From assembly GCA_028095005.1 (NCBI GenBank), contig CM051460.1:82973676-83037675 (forward strand): 64,000 nt of DNA, written 5' to 3'. The notes beneath the pieces were generated by a model. It worked only from the letters and a program-made list of their open reading frames with translations. It had not been told where the DNA came from and did not search any database. This document shows positions 24,166-36,244 of the stretch, in pieces. Positions within the stretch are counted from its first letter, which is position 1, and each line of letters begins with the position of its first letter. The DNA comes from Rhynchospora pubera. Taxonomy: Eukaryota > Streptophyta > Magnoliopsida > Poales > Cyperaceae. Position numbers and translations under genes: made by a program.

Positions 24166-25971
24166 TTGGCACCATATTTTAGGGTCAAACACAAATGTCG
24201 AGTCATCATCGACATGGAAGCCACTAAAATCGTAAAGGAAATGCAAGAGTTAATAGGGCGAATAGCAGCGCTAAACAGGTTCATAGCGCGATCTGACGAG
24301 GTCTGCAAACCTTTCTTCCAAACCATAAAGAAAACAAAACAGTTTAAATGGACTCAGCAGTGTCAAGAAGTATTTGAGCAGATCAAAACATACCTCTCAA
24401 CCCACCAATCATCAGCAGACCAACCAAGGGCGAAACATTGTACCTATATGTTGGTGCATCGGCCGTCGCAGTTAGCGTAGCGTTAATAAGAGAAGAAGAT
24501 AAAATTAAAAAATCAGTGTACTTCATGTCGAAAATATTGCGTGATGCTGAAGAGAGATATTCGACAGTTGAGAAAGGAGCTTTTGCCGTGCTCATAGCGG
24601 CAAGAAAACTACGACCATACTTTCAAGCACACCCTGTCAAAGTAGTTAGCGACCTTCCATTAAAAAAAGCCTAAGGTAACCTCGACGTCTCCGGACGGCT
24701 CTTAAAGTAGGCAGTAGAATTGTCATAATTCGATATCTCCTTCTTACCCAAGGCAGCTTACAAAGGGCAAGTTTTGGCAGACTTTGTGGTAGAGAATACA
24801 AGAAGAGCGGAAAAAAGGGATCAAGAAGCAATATGGCATGTTTATGTAGATGGTGCGGCCTCTGAGCGAGGATCAGGCCTTGGAATACAGATCAAAGGAC
24901 CCAAAGGAGAAATTTTTTACTACGCCATTCACATAACCTTCCCTGTGACAAACAATATGGTTGAGTATGAAGCCCTGGTGGCAGGGCTTCGTTTGGTGGA
25001 AGCCATAGGCGCGACGAAAGTCAGAATATACATGGATTCCCAGCTTGTAGTACATCAGATCAACAGGCACTATGAGGTACATGACCCAACTCTGACCAAG
25101 TACTTGTAAAAAGCAAGAGTAGTTCTGGCAACATTTGAGGAGGCCACAATCGAGCATATACCACGAGGCATGAACGAGATAGCGGACGCACTGTCAAAAT
25201 TAGCAAAAGGTTCAGAAATGAACAATGAAACGCCCATTACAATCATGGAAATACCTGAAACATGCATCGCAGTAACGGACCCTAAGATCCTACAGATCAG
25301 CAGCCAACTCGAGTGGTATACCCCTATCTGGGATTACTTAATCAGAGGTCAGTTGCCAACGGATAAATTAGCCGCGCGCAGAGTTAAAAGATGGGCACCC
25401 GAGTTTACCATTCTAGAAGGCGAGCTACTAAAGAAAGGATACCGGCAACCTTGGCTAACTTGCATCAGCGACTCACAGGGAAAGAAGCTGATTGAAGAAG
25501 TGCATAGCGGCATATGCGGCAGCCACCAAAGTCCATACACCATAGACAAACGCATCGAAAGGGAAGACTACTTCTGGCCAACTATGAGAAAGGACATGAT
25601 ATATGTCGTACGCCGCTGCAAACGATGCCAATATCATTCTCGTGTCTCTCGGAAACCCCCCACCTCCTTAAACTTTATCGCAAGTCCTTGGCCGTTCGAT
25701 GTTTGGGGAATAGACATACTAGGTCCTTTTCCCACAGCAAGGGCGAACCTGAGATTCTTGGTAGTGGCAGTCGAATACTTCACCAAGTGGATAGAAGCCA
25801 AGCCATTAGCATTAATAACCTCCCCAAGAATAGCTGACTTCGTCAAGCACAACATTGTTTACCGTTATGGGATACCCCATACTATTATATCTGACAATGG
25901 TCGACAATTCACAGGCGCGCCATTTCAAGATATGTGCGAGGGGTTGGGGATACATTCTCTTTTTTCTTCAG
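24166..25971 (+). pseudogene. Ty3/gypsy pol remnant: RT 3' part, RNase H, integrase
   Basis: In order: the end of reverse transcriptase and its connection (…ELIGRIAALNRFIAR, 24,230-24,290), with a frame change near 24,440; a first RNase H-like stretch to 24,674; several stops at 24,675-24,770; a second RNase H with VYVDGAASERGSGLG (about 24,840-25,110, stop at 25,107-25,109); then integrase. The integrase has its HHCC zinc region (25,500-25,640) and the first catalytic aspartates (DILGPF and SDNGRQFT). Two RNase H modules suggest a Tat-type lineage. The frame is cut at 25,971 by a 2.4-kb LTR, so the third catalytic residue and the C-terminus are missing. No gag or protease remains upstream. 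Confidence 0.88.
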
Positions 25972-28376
25972 TGTAACAACCTAAATTTTTAGTTTTTGTG
26001 ACATTTGTTTTTTTTATTTAATTTATTTCCAAATCAGATTTATAAAATAGTCAATTCGAACTTCTTGTCTAATAGAGTTACTTCCGTACACTATTTTTAA
26101 TCCTCATTTCGTACCTGGATTGGTAATTATTTAAGATGGTTATTAAGAGGTGCTAGTACAAAGGTAGTTATTTGATTTTGTAATGTCGGCAACTGTCGAA
26201 GAGGTGCCATTATTTTTAATTCCTTTATAGATATCATTCATAGTCGGTTATATACTTTGTCTTCGATTCCCATACTCTATTCTATTTTTCTTTTTATAAC
26301 CGAACCACCTCCTGATCCATTTCCAAATATATAATTACTTATTATTAATTCTTGATTCCATTCTGGATCTCTGCTTGAGTGCGCAGAAGAAATTTGTGAT
26401 TGGGGTTCTGAACTTCAAATTCGGGTAAGAGTATTCTTATATCTCTTGTTTATCATTTATCGTCCATTTGACTTCTTGTAAACTTGAGTCCAAAATGAAT
26501 TTGGTTATTTGATCCGATTTTGTCGTACTGCAACCACTATATAAAGTACTTTTGTTTAATCTCAACTTTTAACTTCTGGTTACATGAAAGGAAGAAGGTT
26601 ATTATTTATAATTATTTTCCGTTTCGTGAAATTTAAAATTTATCTAACATATGTGTCCTCTTTACTAAAAATTGGTTATGTAAGATATATTAACGTTTTA
26701 ATATAGTAAAACTTATACTGTTATCTCTGAAATTAAGTTAAATCCGAATTCATTTGATAATTTCAATACTACTTTTATATGTTGTCCCTATTTTCAAACT
26801 TTAATTTTAATATGTATTATTTTCCTATCCAGAACCTTCTTTTCTTCTTTGACGAAATAATTAAAATGAATTTTGTTCATCTATAAAATTTCGTGTTATA
26901 AAATTATTTACAAGTTTCTATTAATCTTTCTGTTAACTGATTGTTAGAACCATATTTTCATAATCACGTTATTGTTAGTTCTTTTTTTTTCTGAATTTTT
27001 TATTCATTGGAGCATTTTAGATAAATGCAAATCCAACCGTTAATATTTTAGTTGAGAATTTGGATTAGTGACGTAAGTTGGAAAAGTAATTAATACTAAA
27101 TTAAATATTACTTAATTATTGACACTAGGAGTAAATGATCAAGTGTTTAAGAATCGTGGCGGCTTGGAAGTTGGTCTCGACGATTGTTCTCGAATTCATC
27201 TTCTTGTCAGGTGCGGATCCTGGTTATGTTGTGAAATTGATTTATATATATATTAGATAGTCAAACTAGAATCATATGTTTCGTGTTACTTGATACTTTG
27301 TTCGTATTTATTTTACATGGTGCATAAATGCATTATTAGTATTAGTGGTTACATTTATTTATAAATGCATTATTAGTATTAGTGGTTACATTATTTTATA
27401 AATACATTATTATTATTAGTGGTTACATTTATTTATAAATGCATTATTAGTATTAGTGGTTACATTATTTTATAAATGCATTATCTATTGCACGATAAAT
27501 AAAGTTAAGGGAACATGAAGTTACATGGTTATTTTTGCATGGTCATTATATTAGATTGCATGTGCATAGTGTTAGTGCTAACAGAGAAGATAATATATAT
27601 TAATTCTGTAAATGATAAGTGAAGTGGAAAATAATCGTGGTACCAAAAGTTGGCTTGAGGGCCCTAGTACTAGCGCGCTCCCCAGAAGAAGTCCGTTCGC
27701 GACGGACAAATGTGCTTCCTGGGTTCATGATCGTGTAGCCAATCTCGTGGACATGGAAATCGTGACGTGTTATCATGTGAAAGAAAATTAATGATAAACA
27801 TTAAGAAATTGTGAAAATATTAAACTGATTGGTTGCATAGTATGTTGGTTGAGGTTGTCTTTTTCATGGCATGCATGTATTTTATTTTATTTACTTATTT
27901 TTAATAGGAAAATATGTTACGAATAAACCATTATTGTGCTGATTGTCATTGCATGTTTTATTAAATTTCACAACTCTCCGGGCTGGAACTGAATACCGCA
28001 CGAAGAGATTATTTCAGTCTCTCATCCGTTGTTTCTCCATGTTATATGGGTTCCAGGTATTGAAGACGGTGTGTTAGAGCTTTCGTAAGAAAATAGAGAA
28101 AAACAAGCGGGTCAAATAAATGCCATTAATTGTATTATTAGCTTTTAAGTAGTTACTTTTGATACAATGAACTAGCATGGGAGTTTCGTTTTCAACTCGC
28201 CATGTTAGTCCTTGTCGTTTGTCAAACTCTTTTACTTTTGAATAAACAAAATTTTGTGGCATTTTATGAGTAGATTATTGGCATGTATGTGATGTATGTT
28301 TCGCCTTGCGTAGAAATACGCGGCGGGTTGTCAAGATGCACTCTCGAGTCGTCTAAAAGTGACTCGGGGTGTGACA
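25972..28376 (+). mobile_element. 2.4-kb LTR of a second retrotransposon, inserted in the integrase
   Basis: It begins TGTAACAACC and ends GGGGTGTGACA, a short inverted pair typical of gypsy LTRs. A tRNA-Met primer site follows after 8 bases. Its left end interrupts the integrase right after the conserved ...FSS triplet, so it entered the older element. No 3' LTR or pol follows, only the leader to 29,007. The TSD cannot be confirmed because the right flank is lost; the bases before the LTR are TTCAG. Confidence 0.85.
27324..27485. repeat. 37-bp tandem repeat, about 4.4 units, inside the LTR
   Basis: Units start at 27,324, 27,361, 27,398, 27,435 and 27,472. Each reads ATAAATGCATTATTAG with few changes, followed by AGTGGTTACATT. 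Alternating endings (TTATTT or ATTTT) suggest two-unit amplification. Confidence 0.88.
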
Positions 28377-28384
28377 ACTTTAGT

Positions 28385-28396
28385 TGGTATCAGAGC
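28385..28396 (+). other. Primer-binding site, initiator tRNA-Met
   Basis: TGGTATCAGAGC lies 8 bases after the LTR end, which fixes the orientation of the 25,972 element as plus strand. Confidence 0.9.
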
Positions 28397-28420
28397 ACAG
28401 ACACATACAATACCAATAAT

Positions 28421-29007
28421 TGACCCATTATTTGAGTGTGTACTAAGGTCTCAACTTTAGAATTGGTGGTTGATAATTAATTTTTCTTTAGAAACTAAGT
28501 AAACTTATTAAGATAGAATTATATTATAGGATTATATATCAGAGTTGCGCAGCGGAAGCATAATAGAGTCGATTTGCAGTTAAGAGTTGTCTTTTCTTTG
28601 GAGAGCAAAGTTGCACTTAGAGAATTTCTGTACCATAGTTAAGGAAATTTTTCAAGTGTAACCAGCAATTAATAAAGTGATTTTTTTTTCAGCAACTTAG
28701 AGAACTCCTATACCTTAGTTCACAATTTCAATAAAACAATACTTAATATCCCATACGTGTATGCGCAGTCTGCCATATCAACAGACGTTAGCCGCAAACC
28801 ATGCGCAGTCTGCCATATCAACAGACGTTAGCCGTAAACCATACGCAGTCTGCCATATCAGCAGACGTTAGCCGCAAACCATGCGCAGTCAAACAAACTC
28901 AATTGGCCTTTAGGCAACCTACTGTTTCATCATTTAATAATGAATATGAATAACGAGTTATGCATCAGGAATGGCACAACTCATACAGCGATACCAGCAA
29001 ATCTTAT
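28421..29007 (+). mobile_element. Retrotransposon leader, second copy of 1-587
   Basis: It is nearly identical to the first 587 bases of the window, including the 40-bp tandem repeats at 28,761-28,890. Identity ends after AATCTTAT. Downstream sequence is unrelated to either gag or the other copy, which indicates a deletion or rearrangement breakpoint at a shared position. Confidence 0.85.
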
Positions 29008-30345
29008 CCAGCCCACACGGGTGAACAGCTTTCGACCCACACAACACAATATGTACATCACAGCGTGGTTTGTCAAATAAATCAAACGTTAAATGCCAAA
29101 AAAACGCATCCAACATTAAATGAAGTAGTTGAGCATTTAATTCAATCTGACAGGGGGGCCCCACCGTTGTCAGAAGGAAACGCCTATAAAAAGGAGGATA
29201 CCCCACAACCAATCTCAACAAATAACTCATATCATCTTGTTCCTTCTCCTCATAAAAAACCTGTCTAAAGCTCACACCACCATGGATAAAAAAAAGGGAG
29301 AGAAAAGGAAAGAGCGGGAGGTATAGTAGAACAACTGATCAATTTGGGAAGGTATAGTAGAACAGCTGAGATAAATTTTATCCATCTGTATACTAAACCT
29401 TCCTTATCGGCGGATAGCCTTGCTTGATCGCATGCGCAAGCAAGATATCCGCCCGGTGGGTTTCAAAGGCTGAGTCCAGAAAGACAAAGAGTTGACAAGC
29501 ACAACCATTTCCAAACCCACAAAAACGAAGACGACGGCCTGGACAAAACTCCATTCCAAGCTCGACCCCAAACTAGGATGGCCTCGCACTAACCAAGGCA
29601 GAGGTTATCCTCGAATCGCCAATAGTCGACCTTCATCGTCAGATGGGGAATGCTAGGCGTGAGAAAGAGGGCGAACTTCCTTCGTGGGCTGGTCACCTTA
29701 GAAAGGGAAGTGAAAGATCAACGCAGATGTTTCGCCAAGGGAGGTATCAGCTTCGACGCGAACAAATCTGTGGGGATGAACACTTTCTACACAAAGGAGT
29801 CCAATCGAACCCAACTTCGTCTTCTAGCAGGGGGAGGGGGAGTCATCAAGTTGCGAACATATTGTTTTGCATGGACAAGAAAGACAACATCTCTTATGTG
29901 CGACGGTTCTATGTTCCCTTTTTAGTTAGGAAAGAAAGATAACATCTCTTAATCTTTGCAATTGCAGGCCGCACTTGTATCACTAAAGAAAAAATGTATC
30001 TGTAATGAGATTAAATTTTCAAGAAGTATCTTTTCATGTTCTGCTTACATTTTCTGCTTACATTTCGTTACACTCAGTACACTGGCATCGTCGCTTTCTT
30101 TATTTATACTTCACCTGTATTCAACACTTCAACAATTTTTTGATTAAGTCAGGTCGTCATTTTCTGTTTCCTTCCAAGAATCGCGATATAATATAAAAAA
30201 AAAGAGAAGAAAAGGGTCAGTCAGCAACACGCATGTGCGTCAAAACATGACAACAAAAGCAAAGAATAACGATGATAATGTCACTCAAAAGTTCATACAT
30301 AGTTACACGTAGTCATACATAAAAACAAGTTCAGAAAACCAAAAT
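29008..30345. other. Retroelement-like non-coding segment with a plus-strand TATA motif
   Basis: A TATA-like CGCCTATAAAAAGGAGG lies at about 29,181-29,197. It is followed by a leader-like stretch and an ATG before a lysine run at 29,282, as in an LTR promoter. Overlapping frames at 29,640-29,940 show no domain. It lies between the truncated leader and the gag-like relic, and could be the left arm of that relic's element. Confidence 0.35.
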
Positions 30346-30351
30346 GATACA

Positions 30352-33349
30352 TCATGGGTCCTCGCCCAAAGATCCCCCAGGAACTTCGCCACCTAAAGAC
30401 CCCCCAGGGAGACTATAATCACTCAGATGTAGATCAGGGTGAAGCAAGCCCAACTCTCTCTGTTCGTTCATCATTTGATCAACCTGCTCAGAGATGTTAA
30501 GGGACCTAGTTCCTTCGACATGGCCTTGGCTCTGGAGACGAACAGGAGAAAGACGAGAAAGATCTTCCTCTAATTCAGCGAGAGGTCTTGCTTCACCAAA
30601 AGTATTTACTCCCGCAGATCTCTCTTCAGCAGAATCCACTTCATCATCGTCTTCAGCCTCTACTCCTCCCTAGAAGGACGAATCACGTCCGATAGCCAAG
30701 CAGCCCCGGAGCTCGACCATGGGTAGCGAGGAGCCAAGAGGGGCTTTGCCACTTCCATGCCCAACTCTACCACCCTGTTGCCCTCTTCATCCTGGAAGAT
30801 GAGATCGCCACTTTCTTCATCCCAACGACACTGCGATAAAATAACATCGGACTCAGGCGCAGGATCCATGATCCCAAACTCTTCCCGAGTAAATGGATAA
30901 TACTGCCGTAGTTGGTCGCACTTAAGCTTCAGCATGTAATGGAGACCCCCGCAGACCAGGCGGGTAGCTGGAGCTTGAGCGCCAGGGGATTGAAGGAATG
31001 CTTGCAGAAAGTCGTGTGAAGAGCGAACTTCTCCTTTGTCAGTACAAACTTCTTTACCTTTGGAGGGTGGAGGAAGGGACTTCAATCTCTCTACTTCCGC
31101 TTGAAGTTCAGCGAGTCGAACAGAAGTTTCCTGCAGCAAAGAGGAGGTCTGGACCAACTCAGAATTTAAGCGAATCTTGTCCGTCGCCAGCTGATCCCTT
31201 TCTGCCTTCACATGAGACACTTCTTCCCAAAGACCCGCTAACTCTTGATCTTTACTTTTAAGCTCGGCAGATAATGCCTCAGTTTGTTGCGCCAAGACCT
31301 CATTAGTCGAATTCAACTTCACCAACTCAGCTAGCCGCTCTTTCTCTTGACGTGCCACTTTTTCACATGTCTTTTTCCAGTCAGAGATGGCCCCATCTCG
31401 CTGCTGGATGATATTCTTGGCCTTCTCCAACTGACTGTCACGTTGGTCCAAAGAGACGCACCGCTGCAAGTTGATTCTGAAGATCAACATTGACACTAGA
31501 AGCGCGGCTGAGTGTCTCAGACATCAAGTCTTTGTCAGCTTCGGCAGATCGTGCACGAATCAACAAAGAATCTTGGGCGGCGGCAAATCTCTCAAACAGC
31601 GCAGTCATATCCACCCTGTCCTCAGCAGAAGCCCGACTCGCAAAAGAAAATTGAGACAAGTCCACATTAAAGCCCCAATCTGACTCTTGCTCTCCGCGAA
31701 ATAAACGAAGTTCTCGATCGATCTCAGCATTCTTTGTGGCCAAGGTGGATAGTGAATTCATCCAGGCATTCCCGAAATTGCGAGAGTGGTCGTGAACACT
31801 TGCCTGGAGACACCCCAATTCCATCAGCAGAGAATGCATCCGCATGAATTTATCCTACATTGACAAGCCAGTAAGCGAATTATTAATCCGAGGACATAGA
31901 TCCAAGGACACACGATGAAGAGAAGAAGCAAGACAAGGCACCTGCGCAGAAATAGAAACAGTTAAAAAAACAAAAAAAAAATAATGATGAACATAAAGGA
32001 ACCTGAGTTTTAGAAGGATCCACGTTTAAACCAGGAAGTCGCAGAGAAACTTTTTCATCTTCATGAATCTTCCTGACACGAGCTGCACGCCAAGAATCGT
32101 CGGGATTAGTGGGGTCATGTTGAGAAGAATAGGAGGAAGGAGCTCGCGTAGACTTCGTCCCGACAGGCGCCTTAGATGCTCTCTCAGACGCCTTCCCAGG
32201 AACGTCGGACACCACCAACACTTTGTCAGTGGACGCTTTGGGGAGTTCAGGAAGAGTCGGCGAGGAATGTTTTGACGAACCTCCATTGTGTTTCCTCTTT
32301 TTAGGCGCCTTAACTGTTGGCGCCCCCCCCCCTCCGTTGACGACTTTTCCACTGGCACCTTTTCAGATGGCTGAGTTGGTTTGGGATGTTCAGATGTCCG
32401 CGAGGAAGTAGCTTTAGAACCTTTTGGTTGACTTCCCTTTGCGACCTTAAACATCGCCGATGCTTTAGAGGTTGGAGCAGGGGCCTTTTTGATAGGGAGA
32501 ACCTTCACAACAGGTGATGAGGTCGGGCGTGATGAACCTTCTTTTCCTTTTTTTAGGGCGAGGAGAGAGGCTAAGTTGTTGCAAAGTCACCTCGTCATTC
32601 GAGTTATCATCCGACTCGATGAATTCGGCAAAGGTGCGATCATCCGCTATAGGGCTCCCCCCATCCCAACATAACCAATAGCCCCCCTGTGAAGTTCGAC
32701 CCAAGTGAGAGATCACTGCATACTCGCTCTCAGTAGGTTCTGGAAATTCAACTTTAGTGTACCCAGAAGAATCTGTGTTCCAATCTAAACAAATTCCTAT
32801 CCCATCCATCAAAGTTCCTCGACAGAAAGCGAAGTTCTCCTCCCAGTTGCCGACCTTTCTGGGTTTGTTGGCGAACAGATGATGAACGGTTCTAAGAGTA
32901 CAGAACTCGTAATGACGACAAAACTTGAAGTAATAACCAAATAGCCCCACCGTAGGGGGTAACCCTTTCCTTGAGGCCCAACTTCCCAAAGTTCACCGTG
33001 AGCAAACGCTCGAAAGAAGTAATACAACACCAAGCGATGGGAAGAAGCTGACCTGGGGGAACTCGCACCATGTTAAGAAGCGTACACTGAAAGGGAGACA
33101 AAGGCAGACTTATCCCCCACAACGCAGACTTAGCAAAAAGTGCTCTGCCTTTGGAGGTTTCGAAGGGGCGATCCATCTTCTCTGCCCCTACCACTTGCAA
33201 CTCGCTCTCCTCTCGATCATCAAAAATCAAACTCATTTTAAACTTGCCCACTTTGCCTTGAATCCAAGGAAAAGACTCAAAACCTCTTGACAATGGGAAA
33301 CTCTCCTTAATCTCCTGAAAATCGCCACTTCGATAAACCTTTTTAGGCA
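30352..33349 (-). pseudogene. Decayed gag-like gene of a plant gypsy-type transposon (PF04195-like), coiled-coil C-terminus
   Basis: The minus strand opens with ATG at 33,349 (MPKKVYRSG...). The N-terminal part resembles the 'putative gypsy type transposon' domain: a conserved PFQCTLLNMVRVPPGQLLPIAW, then, after a frame change near 32,960, a GYYFKFCRHY stretch. Further frame changes follow near 32,480 and 32,050. A Ser/Lys/Pro-rich linker and a long coiled coil (about 31,490-31,080) precede a Gly-rich end (GGSLGGEVPGG, stop near 30,352). A possible intron with GT-AG borders lies at 31,940-32,002. Such ORFs are found in non-autonomous or Tat-type elements; function is unknown. The left edge of the large duplication, 32,821, falls inside it. 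Confidence 0.6.
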
Positions 33350-34060
33350 TGGTTGAACTAAGACAACAAAAAAAATCCAAACGAAAATAACAATGAGAAA
33401 GGATCAAGAGTAATGACAGAATGAAGAAAAAAAAGAGAGAAAAGTTAAGAAAGAAAGAGGTTAATACCAGTAATTGCTAGTCGCCGTCGGGAGAGGACAA
33501 GATTGAAGAAGAGAACAATAGCCGGAAGCTTACAAGAACGCAAGGAAAAAAGACGCAAGAACAAAGAGAATGCTTTAAGTATGGATAGAGAGAGAAACGA
33601 CAATCTTGAAATTTATATAAAGAGACAATCTTGAAATTTATTACGACTTTTCAAATCCCAACGGGAAAACAAATCGTCGCGACTCGACACCCCAGAAGAC
33701 ATAATAATGAGAAAATCTTGTAGAATCCCCAGGTAAAATATTATTGTTTGGCCCCCACCTTTTATTAATATTATTATTATCTTCATTATATTTTCAGCCA
33801 ATGTCGCCTGAGGGCTCGTCGATCATAGCATCGAATTCGCAACTGCGCCCTGTAATATCTTTCCCAAAGGTTCAAACACCAATCAACGCCACCAGAGGAC
33901 TTGCAAGCTATAACATCGAACATTCAATTGTGTTTTGCACCATTCTCCTTCGGGGGCTTAGCCACTGATCAACGTCGCCTGAACATCGCCTGAAGCTCGC
34001 CTTTGTTATTTGATCTTAGATCCTCTTTCAAAGAACTTCTGATAAAATACAAATATTCAT
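33350..34060 (-). promoter_or_regulatory. Leader and TATA region of the gag-like relic
   Basis: On the minus strand, TTTATATAAATTTC (about 33,628-33,615) precedes a pyrimidine-rich leader up to the ATG at 33,349. The phrase CAATCTTGAAATTTAT is directly repeated at 33,602 and 33,628. This is what an LTR-type promoter would look like, but the LTR boundaries could not be set. Confidence 0.35.
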
Positions 34061-34680
34061 CAGAAGCTCGAGGGCTAATGATACAGTCAGGTTAGAATCT
34101 GAGCCCAGCGGCTACATAAAGCCCCATTTAAGGCCCAGTTACGGAGGAAGATCAGAGAAGATCGCACGAATATATCCTCCTCGGGGTCCCCAAAGAAAGA
34201 AGGTCGAAAGCTTTCATGCCTAAGGTGGACCCAGAGTCGTTATGCTTTAGGTGGGTCCAGAATCAGGAACCGTTAGAAAGGATTCGCCCAGTGGGCCCGC
34301 TCAGGAAAACAGTTTCTAGGGACAAACGGTTTCCAATAACATTCCCGGGATGCCCTGTGATCTTCCGATTATGGCCACTAAGGGAACATCGATGTAACCT
34401 CGCGCAAACAAGCTTGGGCCGGCCGCCAGCAAGAGGTAAGGCGAGGATGGAAGAGGTTTCAGCGACCTTCATATCGCAGTCAAGTAGGGAGGATGGTGTC
34501 ACGGGAAGGCCACAGAAGATCCGATGCGATGCCACCTGATGACTATAAATAGACACCCCCCTCCATGAGGAAGGGGGGTTAGACTTTTGTAAAAGAGAGA
34601 AACTTATGTACAAAACACAAATATAAGCAAATAAATTCGAGATTTCTACTCCTTTCCATCTTATCCCTTTGTTGAAACTT
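34061..34680 (+). mobile_element. LTR-like segment with TATA box
   Basis: A purine-rich GAAGCTCGAGGGCTAA precedes TGATACAGTCAGG at about 34,079, as a polypurine tract precedes a 3' LTR. GACTATAAATAGACACC lies at about 34,542-34,558. It is followed by a foldback, CCCCCCTCCATGAGGAAGGGGGG (paired ends CCCCCCTCC/GGAAGGGGGG). No second copy exists except through the large duplication. The right boundary is unclear. Confidence 0.4.
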
Positions 34681-34689
34681 ATGAGATAG

Positions 34690-35475
34690 AATGTAGGTTA
34701 ACAATTTGGGACTGGTTTTTAGATCAATTTTATTTTCCAACACCTTGCTCTTTGGAGGATTTGAGAAATATCTCCTTAACTATCAATAATACTACGGCTT
34801 TTTGGCACTGGTGTGCAGCAATTTTGTGGATTTTATGGAAAAATCGAAACAGTGTTTGCTTTGATAATATGCAACCTCATTCATTAATTTCAGTGAGTGC
34901 AGCAATCAAGGGTCTGATGGCCTATTGGCAGGGGCTGTGGTCAGACAAACTGAAGACCGCCATATGGAGTATGACGCCAACGCTTGAGATGTTACCTCCT
35001 CAGCTGAAGTTCGAGCTAGAGATAAGGGTTGCAGGAAATGTTAAGAAGGTCCTGGAACTGCCGATGATAGAGTGGATGGAAGCTTAACGGCCCTGACAGA
35101 AGGAAGTATTTTAATTATATTATTGAATAAGAGTATGGCAGTTCACATGTATGGGTGCTGCTTGGTAGAGTTAATTGTAATGGTTTTTTATATTATATGC
35201 ATTTGATAATATCTATTGTGTTTAGATACTAACATGCACCGGTATTGTAAACTCTTTGGCTCCGTTTGGATAGGTGTGGGAAGAAGGGAAGAAGTGGGAA
35301 GAAATATTGAGAAGTGTGTAACTTTGTGAAGAGTTTGGATTGTTTATAATTTTTTTTTCTTCTTCTTCCTTCTTCTTCTTTCTTCCAATGATCCAAACTC
35401 ACCCTTTGTATTTTGTTGCTTTTCTTTAATGAAAAGTGGTGGAGTTATCCACTTATTTCACAAAAAAAAAAAAGA
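34690..35475 (+). mobile_element. 5'-truncated L1-type LINE, 3' end with poly(A)
   Basis: The frame ending at 35,087 reads WDWFLDQFYF..., FWHWCAAILWILWKNRNSVC..., and so on. This is the tail of LINE ORF2 after reverse transcriptase (zf-RVT/RNase H-like region). A 3' UTR follows, ending AAAGTGGTGGAGTTATCCAC, then TTTCAC and a 12-A run. Inside the UTR is a small foldback with GTTTGGAT at 35,264 and ATCCAAAC at 35,391, perhaps a nested miniature element. The same 3' phrase recurs at 36,988 and 49,452, which defines a family. I found no target duplication. Confidence 0.6.
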
Positions 35476-35899
35476 CACTCGCTGACGGTTTTTTATATGC
35501 TACATTGTTGGAGGAACTATATCTCAGGTGAACCAATACTTTGTGGTCAACTATTGTTTGCAAGCCCATACAACCAGGCTGATTACTTGGTTGGATTGAA
35601 ACTGATTCATTAGTTTTTCTTATTTCTTTCTCGCCGTCACTACAAGTTAACCTCAAGGTAGCTTGATTTATTGCGGACAACTAATATTCTTTTTTGTGTT
35701 TGTAATCTTGAAGAGGAAAAAAAAACTACAATAAATTTTACTTACAGTTTAATCTCCATGGCACACATTTTAGCTCATTGAGCTTTTCAGAGTGATTAAC
35801 TCGTCTCCAATTTCTTTAAATCATCCTAATTGCTCATTGAACTTCCGTAAATATAAATAATATAAAAGAATCACTTCCAAATATTTTTAGAGCAAATTG
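35476..35899. other. AT-rich DNA leading into a Helitron 3' end
   Basis: No coding potential is seen. This is the probable body of the element whose 3' terminus follows at 35,900-35,929. The Helitron 5' terminus was not located. Confidence 0.4.
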
Positions 35900-35929
35900 T
35901 TCCGGCGGAGCCGGAATGGGTCAATCTAG
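35900..35929 (+). mobile_element. Helitron-type 3' terminus
   Basis: A perfect 7-bp hairpin, TTCCGGC-GGA-GCCGGAA, is followed after 9 nt by CTAG and a flanking T. This is the canonical plant Helitron end. It is repeated at 61,645-61,674 through the large duplication. Confidence 0.65.
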
Positions 35930-36244
35930 TTAAAAAAAAAACGTTGCAAAAGCGAAAGGGTAAAATTTCAGAATCAATTTGCACCGGATTTTAGAACCAC
36001 GCGTTTGTTGGAAAACCGGTGCTAATTAATTTTAAGAACCGTAGCAAAAAAAAAAAATTTCTGGTAATAATATGGATCGAATTGGGATATAGTCTGTTCC
36101 TTACTCATTTGTAATGAAAATCATATTAAAATATTAATATTTTTGTAAAATATATAAAAATATTAAAATAATACATATTTACAATGTCGAATAAACGAGG
36201 GAACTGTGGAAGGCATGCACCAACACCCTTCTCGCCAGGGAATC

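Noticed and set aside
25972..29007. Complete LTR retrotransposon
   Set aside because: Only one LTR, the primer site and a truncated leader are present; no gag, pol or second LTR follows.
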